Below, in pieces: positions 33,443 to 44,497 of a stretch of DNA of 64,000 nucleotides. The notes below the pieces were generated by a model. It searched no databases, was not told where the DNA came from, and saw only the letters and a list, made by a program, of their open reading frames with translations. Both the position numbers and the translations under genes were made by a program. Source of the stretch: Hymenopellis radicata. Lineage: Eukaryota; Basidiomycota; Agaricomycetes; Agaricales; Physalacriaceae. The stretch covers positions 1 to 64,000 of the forward strand of contig JADNRX010000254.1 in NCBI GenBank assembly GCA_015501595.1. Direction: 5' to 3'. Each line of letters opens with the position of its first letter. Within the stretch, counting starts at the first letter, position 1.

Positions 33443-36302
33443 CAATAGAACTCAGAAAACGCTTTACCCTGCTGCACCATGCCCGACGGCAGGCAGACTA
33501 CGCTGTTGAAGACATGTGGACATGCTATCTCATGCTATCTCATGTAAGTCATTCAGTTCAGTGCTCGCTCATTGACTTAGGCCATTCAGGATGCTCGAAA
33601 ATGACGGTCGAAACGAGCGTCAGCTGGAATGGGCTGGACTGTCCGAGTACATCTCGCACTGCGTGTCACATCAACTCCCGGCCCTCACAACCACGGTTTC
33701 GTTTTCGGTTTACGATACCTAATCAATCTCCTTACTCCTGTGGTTATCTTGGATGATGAGCACGAAAGGTTAGTCCAGCAGCTCATTTGAATGTGAATAC
33801 AACTGACTAGCCTTGTGATAGACCGACTCAGGACCGAATTGTCTTCGGTCAGGACGTGGTGGACCGATAAATTTCTTCACCGTTTTTTGGCAGCAGGTTT
33901 CCAAGTACGTGTTTCACACGACCATATAGCGCCGACTGATAGACAATAGTTTCCTTCTCTTTACGCTCCAGATTCATTTCTCCATCTACCAATTTGTCAA
34001 AATATCGATCCTATGCCTCCCATCATCTCAGGCCCGTCGCCCGCTGTCAAGAGGATCACTCACTTCTCTCGACCACTAGTCGTGTCTTCGCCGCTTTTGA
34101 CTGCGGCCGCGCTGTTATCTTGGATGGTCAGACAAGAGCTTGTTCGAGCTGCAGAACCTTGGGTTTTCAATGCCTTTTCCGGATTACCGCCGACTCATAC
34201 GGCAGCCATAGCTCTCAATCATCAGGGTCCGACGCTGGAGGACGTCCTTGCGTATCGCGAACAGCGCGTTGCATCTCCCCAACCTCTGCCCTTGCATCCT
34301 GGGACGCGTTCGACTATGTGAATTGCGGCTCACACGAGAATGAAGATGATGAACGGGATGAACATCTTCAAAATGACTGCCGGCGGCTTCGCCGCCTACA
34401 GGACACGCACGGTACAACTTCATTACCTGGCAGAACTTGAACAGTGCTTGAATATGGAGTCTTTGACACAGGACGGCGTGGTTCCGCCTCGCTGGCGGCG
34501 CGTGGTGATTCGGTGAGTTTTGATCGCCACTACCAGCGGGATAATTGACCCAGATTTGATTAGTCTCACCTCGGTTTACACATCACCTTCGAGGTACAAC
34601 ACACCTGCTCATCGCTTCATCCGGTAAAATCTACGGTTCGATATAAAACGCGGAGGCGGGGAAGCCGTCGAATTACAGTCGTGGGCATTTCAAGGGCTGG
34701 GCATGGACTGTAAGCGCCTCGCTTTCCATTGAAACTCTCGCTGACATGTATTCAGTTTGCGATTGAAGGGATCCTCACAGGGTTCTCGCTGCTATTGGCC
34801 TCGCTTTCATGCACGACGTCAGTATGCCAAATCTACATGCTTGACCGGGTCGGATAACTAACGATTGATCGGCGCAGTACCCCGAGACCATGAAATTCCG
34901 TACCGAGAAAGAGTGGGCACAAGTAAAGGCGCTTCTGAAGGCAGACAGCAAAGGAGCACCTACCGTGTTCCGATGGAAATACCTTGTCGACGCTCTGAAA
35001 GATTAGAAAGTATACGTGTTGACTTGTATATATCTGATGTGTGCCCTCAGGTTCTTCACCGTCCACTATCTCGAAGATCGCTGATGCCGACAAGAGCATT
35101 GCCGGACTGGTGGGTTAATACGGTGTGCCATGTTTAACCAAAACCGAGTCTTTTCGCCGTTCTGCCCCGTCGTAGCTTGTTTGCAGGATAAAGGGATCCT
35201 CCTTTCTTCTCTTGGCCCTTGGGCAGGCGTCGATCAAATCAACACGGGAGAATAGTTCTACGCCTTGCTCACAAGTAAATCCCTTCCTTTCCTGTGGTGA
35301 TTCGCTGTCCTAACAGACTCGACGGCCAATAAGCGTAATATCAGCGCTGACACCGCAGCCCAGCTGTTCTGATTATACCCGAATGACCCCCGCGTGGGCT
35401 CGCCATACCGTGACGGGACTGGAGATGACGGCGTCAACTTCACCGCCGGGCACGGAGTTCGAGAGATTTCTGGGGATATGGATATGATTGCCCAGAGGAG
35501 GTATCACTGCAAAGTTATGGTACAGTTGTCTCTGAATGTCTATTCGTTTCAGGTGAGTTGTTCGTGATCTCGAGCTGGGGAAAACATGGGATCTGATTCG
35601 GGTGGAACAGTTCAACACTCCCCCGGAGCGTATTCCGGCTGCGGTCACTGGTGGGATTCAGCATGGTGTGACTCACGAGGTAAGGACTTTCGCTGGAGGA
35701 GCGTATCGATGCTGAGTGTACTGTAGATACCATTCGTCTTGGGTAATCCGACGAACCTTGGGCTTTGATTTCATTCGTGAACCATGTACGTCTCTTGGAC
35801 AACCGTTCTTCGCTTCTGGGCTAACACTGTGCCTCCAGCTCAACCCGATTCACGTCTTGAGTGGCCTGCCGTATTCCGTCGTATGGAGAGCGCGCTGTGA
35901 ATAATTATGAAGAGGTGACTGGTATGGTGGATTACCACCTTCCTCGCTCTAGCCAACGCACAGGCGGATGTCCATTTCACCTGGTCGACTTTCGCCTTAA
36001 CGCTTCGGGACAGTATGTTCTCATGTTGGCAACTACTAGATGACATCTGAGTGTCTGAGTGTTGCACGGTGTTGAGCGATTTTGAGAGGATCACAGGATC
36101 GCGAGACGACCCGAAAGTGGCAGCAAAGATACGAGAAGTGTTTCCTCGACTTGCCAGTCGCCGTGTTCTGTGGTTTTCTAGTATGGGCTGGGGATGAGTA
36201 GACTGTTCACAGAGTACTTATAGTACCATACGCGGCTAGCGCATCCACTGCACGTATCTCAGTATGCTTGTTCACTTAAATGCAGTCACTTAATCACCCG
36301 TT
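33443..36302. other. Exon-like but unidentified sequence inside the nested insertion
   Basis: Several plus-strand segments look like exons between GT...AG signals, for example near 34888-35005 (YPETMKFRTEKEWAQVKALL, then FRWKYLVDAL) and 35610-35680 (FNTPPERIPAAVTGGIQHGV). They may be further captured host exons. I cannot name a source gene. Confidence 0.4.
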
Positions 36303-36358
36303 GTTGCCCCGGACATGCCGCGCTTGCCGACGGCCCAACCCGTTTATACTAAATTATA

Positions 36359-38113
36359 GGACATACGAATGTGGAGAAGGCTAAGCTCGCCCTCATGAAT
36401 GAGGAGGGGCTCGACTGGTGCGACGACTCAGCCTCACAGTTCGACGTGGCCAAGAACCAGCTGGTGCATTATGCGCGTCGGTCGACCCCAGCGGAAGACT
36501 TGAAGATGCCACTGATCGTCCGCGGCCACTCCATCCATCCCTCGAACTCGGCAAAGTACCTGGGGGCCATAGTGGATTCGAAACTCTCCTTCAAGGCACA
36601 TGTTGAGTATGCGGTGGCGAAGGGGAACAGGGCTGCGATCGCGCTAACCAGGCTGTCGACCAATGCGCGAGGAATGCCGCACCGATACGTCAGACGCCTA
36701 TTCATTGGACTGGTGGCGACAAGGATGGAATACGCATTACCGGTGTGGTACTCCCCAGTAACGGAAGGAGAGTTTCGACGCTCAGGATCAGTCGGGATCA
36801 TGAACAAGCTCAGCCGACCACAGAGGATGGCATGCCGAGTCATGGTAGGGGGTCTCCGGACGATGTCGACGGAGGCGCTCAACTACCATGCCAATATTCT
36901 GCCCACTCACTTACGCCTTAACCTAACAGTCTTCAAGTTCGCAGCAAGGCTGGTTACACTGCCACCAACTCACCCGCTTCACAAAGTTGTCAAGCGCTGC
37001 AGACGCGTCCCTCGATTCCATCGATCAGCGATACACCGCATGTTTCTAGCCTTCCCGGTACTGTCGAGAGTGTGGGAGACCATCGAAACCGGGGAGATCT
37101 CGTGCTACGAGGAGGCAAAGAAGATTCTGTCGTTCCGCGTAGCAGGCAGCAAGGACGAAGCGCTGAAAGAGGCCGAGGCGATCATGCTGAACGACACTTG
37201 CATCTTCACGGACGGGCCTGCATTTAAAGCCGGTGTAGGGGCGGCGGCATGGAGTGGACGTATTCCATTAACCGCCCCGAATGGGGAAGTAATCCGACGC
37301 TTTTACCTGGGACGAGAATCTGACCACACCGTATTCGAGGCAGAACTGGTGGGACTACTTCTAGCACTGGATATAATCGAAAGCACGCCAAGGCTCACGA
37401 GGGCGACGATACTCCTGGACTCGCAGGCGGCGATAATGGCGGTCAAGAATGGAAACACGGGCGGGGGCGGACGTTATCTGGTGGAAGAATTCTACAGACG
37501 CCTCAAGTCGCTGGCAACAAAGAGAAGATCATTACGACTGGAACTGAGGTGGATCCCCGGGCACAAGGGAGCTGAGGGAAACGAACGGGCCGACGAGGAA
37601 GCCAAAGCCGCGTCCCAGAAGAAGAGCCTCCCGGTTTGGAACAGCAGTTCGATTCTACAGTCCAAGCTACCAGTCAGTAAAACTGCAGCAGTAGCGAAGT
37701 TCGCCAAGGATACTCGGGCAGCCTGGGCTGAAGAATGGGCGTCGTCTCCCAAGTCCCGCTTCACGAAGATCCTAGACACCACGCCTCCCGGACCAAAGGT
37801 GGAGCGGATGTTCAAGCCGCTGTCCAGAGCAGACGCCAGCACCCTTACGCAGCTTCGAACGTCGCACGTCGGACTAAACGCCCACCTCTACCGCACGCGC
37901 ACGATAGATAGTCCACTATGCCGAAGATGCGGAGTCCCGGAAACAGTCACCCATTTCATCATGTCGTGGCGCAGATACTCCACTGAGCGTGCTGCGCTTC
38001 GCGCCACGATCAGGAGCGACCTACGCTCTCTAAGGCAACTACTGTCCGTCGGCTCACCGCACATCGCCGCGACGTTGAAGTTCGTCAGAGCCACCAAGCG
38101 GCTGATAAAGTGA
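36359..38113 (+). pseudogene. LINE-A ORF2, C-terminal half with RNase H and zinc finger
   Basis: Continues the RT thumb (EKAKLALMNEEGLDWCDDSA) in frame with the upstream half. The RNase H domain has CIFTDGPAFKAGVGAAAW (Asp), HTVFEAELVGLLLALD (Glu), ATILLDSQAAIMAV (Asp) and LRWIPGHKGAEGNERADEEA (His and last Asp), so all catalytic residues are present. The terminal finger reads LCRRCGVPETVTHFIMSW. The last zinc ligand, usually Cys, is Trp. The frame is open for 580 codons to 38111, and so has decayed less than the endonuclease half. Confidence 0.85.
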
Positions 38114-38596
38114 AGACCTCCCCCACAAGTAATGTAGCCTGGGAAGAACTCACCGGAAGTGCCTCAGGCATGCGAGGGGGAGGCGACCACCGTACATCGG
38201 AGTCCCTCCCGCCTCAACGGCGGAGGGAAGTGCTATTACTCTCTACCCTGAACGAGATGCTGACAGTTGTTTAATGAGACCGGACGAGTAGCTATCAACC
38301 GGAGAAACCCCTCAAAACCTCGAACCGTCGCAACCCCCCTTCATCACTCCCGAGGCCGAACAAGGCCAACCAACAAACCCCCCCCTCTCTTGATCTAGAA
38401 TGCACGTCACCCGCCTACCCCGAAAAAGCCCACACTCGCGCATACAGAATTACCACCCTTACTAGATACTTTACATACACTTAGATACTAACTTACCATA
38501 CGCTCCGCGACCCGCAAAGATGTAACGCGCCACTAGCAGTGCATCATAGCCCCTTACGGGGCTGCGCACTGTAAACGGGAATAATTCATTCATTCA
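38114..38596 (+). other. LINE-A 3' UTR and ATTC-repeat tail
   Basis: About 480 bases of non-coding sequence include a hairpin-like CCCCTTACGGGG and end in ATAATTCATTCATTCATTCC. The tail is a short simple repeat rather than poly-A, as in several Tad/I-type LINEs. Confidence 0.65.
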
Positions 38597-38613
38597 TTCC
38601 TGAAAACTCCAAG
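38597..38613. repeat. Right target-site duplication of LINE-A
   Basis: TTCCTGAAAACTCCAAG, matching 23618-23634 in 16 of 17 positions, directly after the ATTC tail. Confidence 0.8.
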
Positions 38614-38795
38614 TTGGTCATCGCCCTCAACGTTTAATCCCACACGCGACTGAGAAAGTAGCAAAATCCGTAATTCGTATATAAAATCGACCACCTACCG
38701 AGGTACGACAGTGGACCTAAGGATACGTGATGTGAGTTGGGAATATTCGTCAAGGACACGTCCCTCTCTCCACCCTTGCGAAAAAGAAGACGAGG

Positions 38796-39030
38796 CATTG
38801 ACGAGAAAACAGATCCAGGCCAGAACTAGACATTCTGGAGGGAACCTGTATGTCTGATAAGTCGATTTCATGCTCAGAGGATAATCCGGATTACGTGCCT
38901 TGCTTGGGTAACATTACAATTAAGTCCTTGAAACGATGAGGGCTTGACGAGAAAACAGATCCAGCCCAGAGAGATGTCCAAAAGGGAACCTGGAAGCCTG
39001 ATCATGATAAGTCGATCCAAGTTCAGAGAT
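38796..39030. repeat. Diverged direct repeat, about 146-bp period
   Basis: TTGACGAGAAAACAGATCCA at about 38798 recurs at 38944. Both copies continue with a GGGAACCTG block and a GATAAGTCGAT block. The intervening part differs, so this is an old duplication. Confidence 0.7.
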
Positions 39031-39156
39031 AGTCGTAAGGGGTAGCCCTAGCTAGGCCGACGTGTCTCTGAATCCCCGTGAAACTGTCGATATGCTTGCA
39101 TATATTGAATCGTTGTCCCGTCGGTATCTGCAATCAGACATCACTACAATACGAGT

Positions 39157-39619
39157 GTGATGGACCCGAGCATACTCACCAACATCTTTCTGCAAACGTG
39201 GGACTCGTTCAAAAGTGACCTGCCGCCAGATGTGAAACGCATGCTAAAAGTCGCACGGGAGGTCAACTTGACGCTTGATGGCCTGGATATCACGCCGGAA
39301 GTGAAAAGAACGCTGCCGATATGGCTTCACCAGGGGTGGGCCCCGGGCAAGAACAGGAGAACGAAGGCGAGATGTCTCCAGACGACCCACAAAGTCTTCA
39401 CGACAGGAGACGCGCAAGACGTAGCAGAAGGGAGAGATGAAAACCTCGCAGGGTGTGAGGATACGGCAGCATGCCGGCGCAGAGCCCAGCACCTCCTAGA
39501 TGCGCTAGACCCCAAATGGGACCCAAGGATACCGAGAGCACCGAACAACCGCTCTGCCGATACCGACGAAGCAGAGAATAAATTCCCAAGACAAGTGACG
39601 CCGGTTGAGGATGTCGCGG
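39157..39619 (+). pseudogene. LINE fragment, related to LINE-B, truncated at both ends
   Basis: About 150 codons contain TNIFLQTWDSFKSDLPPDVK, RTLPIWLHQGWAPGKNRRTK, RCLQTTHKVFTTGDAQDVAE and CRRRAQHLLDALDPKWDPRI. They align along their length with the segment of LINE-B lying before its RNase H-like domain, but on the opposite strand. After PVED the frame runs into Val/Ser-rich unrelated sequence. No tail or target duplication seen. Confidence 0.75.
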
Positions 39620-40669
39620 TGGCGATGTCGTCCTTGTCAACAGTCGTTGTTGTCCCTGTCGTCTTTGTCGTTATCCTTGGCGTCCAGATGTCGTCTTCCT
39701 CATCCAGTCGTCATCACGTCGGGTCCATGTTCGACTGTTCACATCGAAATCCGGTTCATTGAATGCCTGTATAAGCTTTCTGCGAATCTATACTCTTGGA
39801 CGGCGAGTAAGAAAGTACATACCAGTAGGGCTTTGGCGCCCGTCTTCACCATGATACTTGCCAGATTCTACGGGCGCCCCATTGCATAGGAACATATTCA
39901 ATGCCGGTCACATGTCCGCGAGGTACCAGTTGGACGTCCACAAAACGATGCGTCGAGTCTGATTGATATTCGGGATGTCTGCGGGATTGTTGGCAGCGGA
40001 GAACGACAGGGGTTCTTAGTTGCTTTTCCTGTGGAGTCCGTCGAGTTGGAGGATAGGCTGAATACGCTTTCAGAGGTGTTTGAATTGCTCGATGATTCGC
40101 CGGTCACCGACACTGTGGCAGTGGACATGGAGAAGTTCGCAGAAGTAGCAGAGGAAGCATTGTTCGACGCGCCAGAGTTGGTATCCCCATACGCAGAGGC
40201 GGGCACTACCAAGGCAATAAACAGAAAAGAGCGTGCGCATGGCGAACGAATGAACGGGTACCCACGTTCAGAGATACAGCCCCCGTAGTGGGAGAACCCG
40301 TTCAATCGTGTGAGATATGTTTAGACTGATGAGAGGAAATGTGCGGATCGCGGGAGCTCGTCGGATCGTGTGAAGATTTCCTTGGCGCTTGCGTAATCAG
40401 CCAGATGCTACTTTCCCTTCCTTCCACCATGTATCGTCTCGCGTAGTCGTGCCAGAAATGTTCGATATCGTCAATAAATGTTCTTTCACATAATGGCCTA
40501 TTGTTCTTTGAGTTTGTAAGCCTTTTGGTTCTTAGCCTCATCAATATCACTCCTGCCTGCCCTTCTCAAGTTGGTACGGCGCACTCCTTTTCCTTTCTGG
40601 TGCTTTTTGCTCAACGTCCTCCACAGATTGGTTGAAGGCCTCCTCGACACTCCGCTTCAAAGGCGCCAA
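39620..40669. other. Unassigned; one acidic open frame at 40020-40288 (+)
   Basis: The frame includes FPVESVELEDRLNTLSEVFE, LLDDSPVTDTVAVDMEKFAE and APELVSPYAEAGTTKAINRK. It is acidic and helical-looking, with a plausible upstream piece in the same frame from about 39965. Family unknown. The rest has short frames only. Confidence 0.4.
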
Positions 40670-43600
40670 ATGTCCCGTAAAACACGACGCGACAAGACAA
40701 ATGACACGAGCACATGCAACTGTTGGCGCTACTGCAAAGGCAAACCACGCGGAGTTTCGCGCGCAACATGGTATCTACACCAGCCTTACCGCAATGCGCA
40801 AGAATCATCCCAGTCATCTCATCAAGAGGAAGATGAGACTGAGGCGCGTCCCTCAAAACGTGCACGCATTATAGATGGGCGTGGTACTGAGGTATGTACA
40901 CCATTTATCCATTCCTTCTGATGCTTAAAACACACCAGGAAATGGAGGATGAAGACATGGAGCAGGATGCCAATATGCGACAGAGTATAGAACTGGACAA
41001 TGAGTTTGGCGGAAACTACGATAATGACACGCCACAGAACTCTCGGCAAGGTGGTCCCGAGATGGTTAGTTCCAGAGTGATTTGCGCGTCTTTTCACCAT
41101 TCTCACTATATATCAATTCCCCTAGTTTCCGCCCCGCGATCCTTTGCGTGCACAATAAGCAACGAAGAACAAGATAGAGATAGAGATCTTGGATCGGACA
41201 ATCATGAGCACAACAACAACCGCTCGCACGATGGCGACCCAGAGCACGGTGGCGACCACGAGCACGGTGGTGATTCAGAGCGTGGCGGCAATGGTGGCGA
41301 ACACGAACACGACCATAACCGCGAAGAAGATAACGAGCACGGACGCGAGTCTGAGGAGGAGAGACGCGAGGAGGACAATGATAGTCAGGATCAACAGAAC
41401 CACGAGTATCGAAATTGCGAGGAGGAACAGGACGAAGAGATTCTCTCCCGGATTGCTGAAGTTCGCCTCACGCAGGAGTACATCGCCGAACTTCATTGTG
41501 CTAGCTTGGACAAAAGCGGCATGAGTCCAGCTGATGTTTCCGCTATGCTCGATCCTCCCGAGGAAGAGCTCTCAATTGATGCACACGAGGATCGCTTTCT
41601 CCTCTACTGTATACGCCTCTTCCTTGCCCATCTCAATTCCACCGGCAAAGCCTATACCGCCTCCATTTCTGCCGCTCAACTTCTTGACCCCGATTGTCCC
41701 TATCTCTCCTTCGACCAGATTCAACGACAAGTGCGGAATATGAGTGGGATCCGACCGATTGTGAGCCATATGTGTCCGCAGACATGTATGGCATATACTG
41801 GTCCTCTCGCGTCCCTAGACGAGTGTAGGGAGTGTGGTGCGAGTCGGTGGACAGACGAGACGAAGACGAAACCTGCGCAGAAGTTCTACACATTTCCTCT
41901 AGCACCGCAAGCGCAGGCGATGCGGAGGAGCAAGAGGACCTCGAACGAGATGGATAGTCTCTCAAAGAAAGTCGGGGAGTTGTTGGAGGAAATACAGAAG
42001 ACGGGAGGCATTGCGGTTTACGACGACATTGTCTGCGGCAGCGATTTCCTGAAGGCAGTGCAGCGAGGGGATATCAAGATGATAGATTCATCGACCGGGC
42101 TCCCACTTGTCCTTGACGAGGTTGTCGACTACGACGATTTTGTTAGGAAGCTCAAAAGTGGAGAAATCAATATCACCGACACGATTTACATGCTTTCGCT
42201 TGACAGCGCACAGCTCTTTCGAAACAAGCAATCAGATTGCTGGTTTTACATCTACATCGTTCTCAACTTCTGCCGCCGTTATTTGAAGCGCTATGTTCTT
42301 CCCGGCGGTATGATCCCAGGACCCAATAAGCCGAAAAACTTCGAGTCGTTCATTTTCCCTGGACTCTATCACATTGCGGCTGTCAATAACTTTGATGGAA
42401 GGACACTATCACGCCCTCTGCCAGGGTTTGGAGTACCGGTTTGGGATGCAGCTCGGGATTGCCGTTAGCATGAGTGGCCTATACACTGTATTCGCCACCG
42501 CAGATGGTCCCGGAATGGTGTATATGAATGGTCTTGTGGGCCACTCTGGCAAGTATGGCTGTCGACTGTGGTGTGGCCTTATTGGACAACACCAGCCAGG
42601 CGGCTCCCACTACTACCCGGCTCTCATGAAACCTGACAACTTCAATGTTGCTGGATGTGATCACGACGACGTCAATCCAGCAGCGCCACGGTATATTGAT
42701 GATGCACTTTATCAGTCGAAGCTTGCCTATGTCCTTTCCTCCTCTACTCAAACCGAATACGAGACTCGGCGCCGTGAGACAGGGATTTGCAAACCGAGCA
42801 TCTTTTCCGGTCTGCACTCTCATCGGATCTTGGGTGTTCCACGCATGTTTCCCGCCGACATTATGCACATCGTCCTCAATCTGGCGGATTTGTTCCTAAA
42901 TCTCTGGCGTGGCAAGTTTGCGTGTGGGGAAACAGATTCGCGCACTTCGTGGTATTGGGCTGTTCTGAAAGGCGACGTGTGGAAGAAGCATGGTGCAGAT
43001 GTAGCGCGGTGTACGCCGTATCTTCCAGGATCATTTGACCGTCCGCCTCGTAATCCGGCCGAGAAAATCAACAGTGGATATAAGGCATGGGAATATCTAC
43101 TGTATCTCTTCGCGCTCGGCCCCGCTTTGTTTTACAAAGTTCTTCCTGACGATATCTGGCAGTCATTTTGCAAGCTCGTTGCAGGCATTCGGATCATTTA
43201 CCAGAAGCGTATTCTTGCGAGTCAGCTTGCACTTTGCCACAAGCTTCTAATCGAGTTTACCGCTGAATTCGAGACACTTTACGTTCAGCGCCGCACGGAT
43301 CGCATTCATATGGTCCGACACAGTATACACATCCTCTGTCACTATGCTCTCGAAGTGTTTCGCATCGGCCCGGGCGCCTGTTCTTCACAGTGGACCATGG
43401 AACGAACAATCGGAAATCTTACACAAGAGATCAAACAATACTCGACTGTTTACCCACATCTCGGCAAGATTTCGCTAAAGCGCGCCCAAGTGAACGCTCT
43501 CGAGTTCATAATTCCTGGTCTTGACGAGGCCGTGCAACGTGAAAATTATATTCCAAAGGGTAAGTGCCAGATTTCTGCTGCAACTCGTTGTTGATGAATA

Positions 43601-43911
43601 TACTCAATAAGGCGCACTTGATCTTGGTGGTCAATATGTTCTACTCCGTGCAAGAAGTTCTTCGAGGCTGCTTTTGGTTGGTCCCGAGGCGGATGCGCTG
43701 AAAAACTATTTAATACGGGAGCATGCAGTAGCTGTTCCTTCGACATGGAAGCCATTCATTATTCAATGGGCTCGTCTCCGTCTTCCTAACGGTCTGGTGG
43801 CTCGTTCAGCATGGAGAGAATGTCTCAAGCCTATGTCGAAAGTTCGCATGGCACGTAACGTGAAGGCAAGTGTTATCCACGAGTGCACCGTAACTTACAA
43901 GGGGCTGCCCG
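40670..43911 (+). pseudogene. Tnp2-like transposase, one frameshift, C-terminus lost
   Basis: Exon 1 (40670-40891) has the N-terminal Cys module CNCWRYCKGKPRGVSRATWY and ends at GTATGT. Exon 2 starts at 40939. A His/Asp/Glu-rich low-complexity region follows (about 41160-41440). The catalytic part shows TIYMLSLDSAQLFRNKQSDC (first Asp), VLPGGMIPGPNKPKNFESFI, then in another frame ATADGPGMVYMNGLVGHSGK (second Asp), HSHRILGVPRMFPADIMHIV, GSFDRPPRNPAEKINSGYKA and SQWTMERTIGNLTQEIKQY. A one-base indel near 42460-42470 separates the two halves and brings a TAG. A last exon from 43612 (GALDLGGQYVLLRARSS, WARLRLPNGLVARSAWRE, VRMARNVK) is cut by the MITE. The enzyme would bind element ends and cut DNA; this copy cannot be made whole. 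Confidence 0.8.
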
Positions 43912-44459
43912 CAGGGCCCAATTTTTTTTACAGTAACTTACCCGTAAATTACACGCGTCATCAGAGCATCACGTGCTCCCGCTCGCTCATTTTTTTCGCG
44001 CGCCGTCGGCGCGCTCTGGAGCCCCTGGTACTCTCCCACGCATCCACAGGAGCCAACACAAGTGCATTAATGTCAGAAGCTTATGGAACACTACTGGAGC
44101 ATAGAAGACAACCTTCCTCTACAGTGGCTGTTGGGCTAGGGAGGTACTACGGACAGGGAGACTGAGGGTTATCGCGGACAGAGGAACTTAAGGTTCGGCT
44201 GAGCCCAAAGCCTGTGTGGAGATTCCAGACGTTTGCACAGCCACAAGTGCTGTCATCCCACCACCATCTGCTCAGCGCTCAGGACGCGCTGGTCCACTGT
44301 AGTACTGGGCCGCGTTCGCCGTTGTTAGAGAATTTTCATTTTGTTCTGGCTCGCGGGACACGTGATCCGTTTTTGGTAACTTACATCCGCCCACCCGCCC
44401 TTGGGCGCTATTGTAATTTACCTGTAAAATGACATCATATTTACAGTAAAAAAGGCCTG
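43912..44459. mobile_element. MITE of 548 bp with imperfect terminal inverted repeats
   Basis: The left end CAGGGCCCAATTTTTTTTAC and the right end, which reads CAGGCCTTTTTTACTGTAAA on the opposite strand, are imperfect inverted repeats of about 45 bp. Both continue to a GTAAATTAC block. There is no coding capacity. No clear target duplication was found. It sits in the 3' part of the transposase gene. Confidence 0.65.
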
Positions 44460-44497
44460 TCGTAAAAAACAACGGCTTTCTTCCGCCACCCTATCTT

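Larger units (their letters stand above)
25898..36358. mobile_element. 10.5-kb nested insertion carrying host-gene fragments, class unresolved
   Basis: The left boundary follows codon GTT of ORF2 (25895-25897) and the right boundary precedes GGA CAT ACG (36359). Both are in phase 0, so excision restores ORF2 exactly. The left end begins CCGGGGCAACTTGTTGCCGG, itself a near palindrome; GTTGCCCCGG at 36303-36312 is the inverted match, 46 bp inside the right boundary. No target duplication is visible. Inside are pieces of a myosin-motor chitin synthase, an ankyrin-like ORF, an ArgJ-family N-terminus and a kinase start, all on the plus strand, plus unassigned exon-like sequence. No transposase, Rep/helicase or recombinase was recognised, so it must have been moved in trans. 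Absence of a target duplication and multi-gene capture recall Helitrons, but TC...CTRR ends are not evident. Confidence 0.65.
23635..38596 (+). mobile_element. LINE-A: 5'-truncated Tad/I-type non-LTR retrotransposon, split by a nested insertion
   Basis: Order: zinc-knuckle end of ORF1 (23668-23850), endonuclease (23844-24455), RT (24317-25897), a 10,461-bp foreign insertion (25898-36358), then the rest of ORF2 with RNase H and terminal zinc finger (36359-38113), a 480-bp 3' UTR and a tail of ATTC repeats at about 38582-38598. The 5' end starts inside ORF1, as expected when target-primed reverse transcription stops early. Flanking 17-bp repeats mark the integration site. Confidence 0.85.

Noticed and set aside
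40284..40292. TAGTG as a CACTA terminus
   Set aside because: It has the orientation of a 3' end but lies 5' of the transposase, and no matching CACTA inverted repeat was found.
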